64,000 bases of DNA from Beggiatoa alba B18LD. Lineage in GTDB: Bacteria > Pseudomonadota > Gammaproteobacteria > Beggiatoales > Beggiatoaceae. Made by a program: the position numbers and the translations under genes. The stretch spans positions 1,289,284 to 1,353,283 of the forward strand of contig NZ_JH600070.1 of NCBI RefSeq assembly GCF_000245015.1. The letters are read 5' to 3'. Below, piece after piece: positions 63,287-64,000 of the stretch. Each line of letters starts with the position of its first letter. The first letter of the stretch is position 1. The notes below the pieces were generated by a model. The model ran no database searches and had not been told where the DNA came from. It saw only the letters and a program-made list of their open reading frames with translations.

Positions 63287-64000
63287 TTAATCGGCTAACT
63301 TATACTGACCATTGTCTTTTTTCACTAAATACCCCTGCTCGGCAAGTGTCGATAAATAATCCTTTGCTACCACAGACCCCATGTTGAACCGCTTTTGTAA
63401 TTGCGATAAATTCGGCGCACATTCCCCGCTCAATATCGCTTCTGTCACATCCTTAAAACGACTGTTCATCCCTTCCGCCGTCCCTGTGTCATAACGTCCT
63501 AATCTTGGCTGATTTTCTTCCGCTTCATTGACTTTGACACGGTAAAATCCCTTTTTCTTCTCGTTTTTCTCTCCTTGATTTATCGAGAGAATCGCGACCA
63601 CTAACGCGGCAAATGTGCCTAATACTTCCGTCGCTATTGCGGTAAAGGTGAGAATGGCCCGTTTTACCGCATCCCCTGCCATATTGATTTGTTTTCCTAT
63701 CGCGGTGAATGTTGGGTTTATCGTTTCTATAACCGTGCTTTCTCCTTGTTGAACCGTTGCGAGTTGATTTAATAATTTTTCCCGATGGCTCATTAATCCC
63801 TGATATTGTTCATAGTTCGCCAGTTGTGCAAGATAGGGTTGCATTTCCGCTTCTAAGTTTTTTATCTGATTGCAGTAATCTATGGCGCGACTTTTAAAGC
63901 TTGTGCCGTTTTTATCGCGTTTCGGCGTGCAATCAGGGTCTGCATAAACTGACATTTCTTGTTTTAATTGTGCTAAACGGGGTTCATAGTCTTGGGCTAA
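63287..64000 (-). CDS. Coiled-coil, membrane and winged-helix protein (5' end outside window)
   Basis: The minus-strand frame is open through position 64000 (residues EPRLAQLKQE precede the ATG at 63955), so the N-terminus is missing and the true start is outside. The visible 237 residues contain a coiled coil (about 15-90; SREKLLNQLA-type heptads), a hydrophobic segment TFTAIATEVLGTFAALVVAI, a charged linker, and a C-terminal winged-helix-like domain (SQLQKRFNMGSVVAKDYLST, LAEQGYLVKK). The family is not recognised; such a mix is seen in mobile-element or replication-associated membrane proteins, but that is a guess. Confidence 0.65.
   Translation of the reverse strand, partial: LAQDYEPRLAQLKQEMSVYADPDCTPKRDKNGTSFKSRAIDYCNQIKNLEAEMQPYLAQLANYEQYQGLMSHREKLLNQLATVQQGESTVIETINPTFTAIGKQINMAGDAVKRAILTFTAIATEVLGTFAALVVAILSINQGEKNEKKKGFYRVKVNEAEENQPRLGRYDTGTAEGMNSRFKDVTEAILSGECAPNLSQLQKRFNMGSVVAKDYLSTLAEQGYLVKKDNGQYKLAD

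Overview
The window looks like chromosomal DNA of a moderately AT-rich gammaproteobacterium. The gene set (TrpF/TrpB, class I fumarase, Zur/ZnuC, an HynS-Isp1-Isp2-HynL uptake hydrogenase, large Cache/HAMP signalling hybrids) together with dense intergenic repeats suggests a sulfur-oxidising filamentous relative of Beggiatoa/Thiothrix. That placement is inferred from gene content and was not computed.

Layout. 1-4.2 kb: the end of a GspM/PilO-like membrane protein gene, trpA, and an in-frame trpF-trpB fusion. 4.2-7.2 kb: ampD, zur-znuC without a permease gene, and a NYN-nuclease/cold-shock protein. 7.8-11.3 kb: a two-gene unit of a cyclic-nucleotide-binding protein and an ATP/ADP-translocase-like membrane protein with HEAT repeats. 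11.5-16.4 kb: OsmC, an ABC-2 exporter with a tautomerase, and a hipBA toxin-antitoxin pair. 16.4-21.1 kb: the [NiFe] hydrogenase operon. 21.3-31.0 kb: a Cache-HAMP-GAF sensor without an output domain, the murein enzymes MepK and LdtD, a 3-hydroxybutyrate-oligomer hydrolase lipoprotein and two response regulators. 31.5-35.6 kb: glmM, argB and fumA. 35.9-40.1 kb: a hybrid histidine kinase directly abutting a REC-GGDEF protein. 40.3-51.5 kb: a transposase remnant, small proteins, an LprI-like protein, ilvD, copA with a 29-residue partner, an Rpn gene with repeated 3' ends, a globin and leuC. 51.6-57.8 kb: a TetR regulator, a 1322-residue kinase/diguanylate-cyclase hybrid, and tam. 57.9-61.9 kb: nikKLM nickel uptake and thiamine genes (thiSG, thiE). 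62.1-64 kb: a Panacea-type toxin-antitoxin pair and the end of a coiled-coil/membrane/winged-helix protein.

Two families of small mobile repeats explain most of the long intergenic stretches. Family A is about 77-95 bp, has TATAG(T/C)AA(A/C)CGT ends and carries an AGGACTGGCAGTCCT palindrome. Family B is about 190-320 bp, has AACCTGAGTTCGGCGAG ends, internal nine-base CAGRATTNN arrays, and in some copies a GACCTGCTAGG hairpin. At 44705-45124 a complete family-B element sits inside a family-A element, flanked by a 5-bp duplication ATAAT. The uninterrupted site can be read at 624-718, so this is a direct record of transposition.

Functional links. NikKLM could supply nickel to the hydrogenase. 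Three proteins with diguanylate cyclase domains and two hybrid kinases point to heavy c-di-GMP and two-component signalling. The toxin-antitoxin, Rpn and repeat content marks the intergenic and accessory parts as mobile or recently rearranged.
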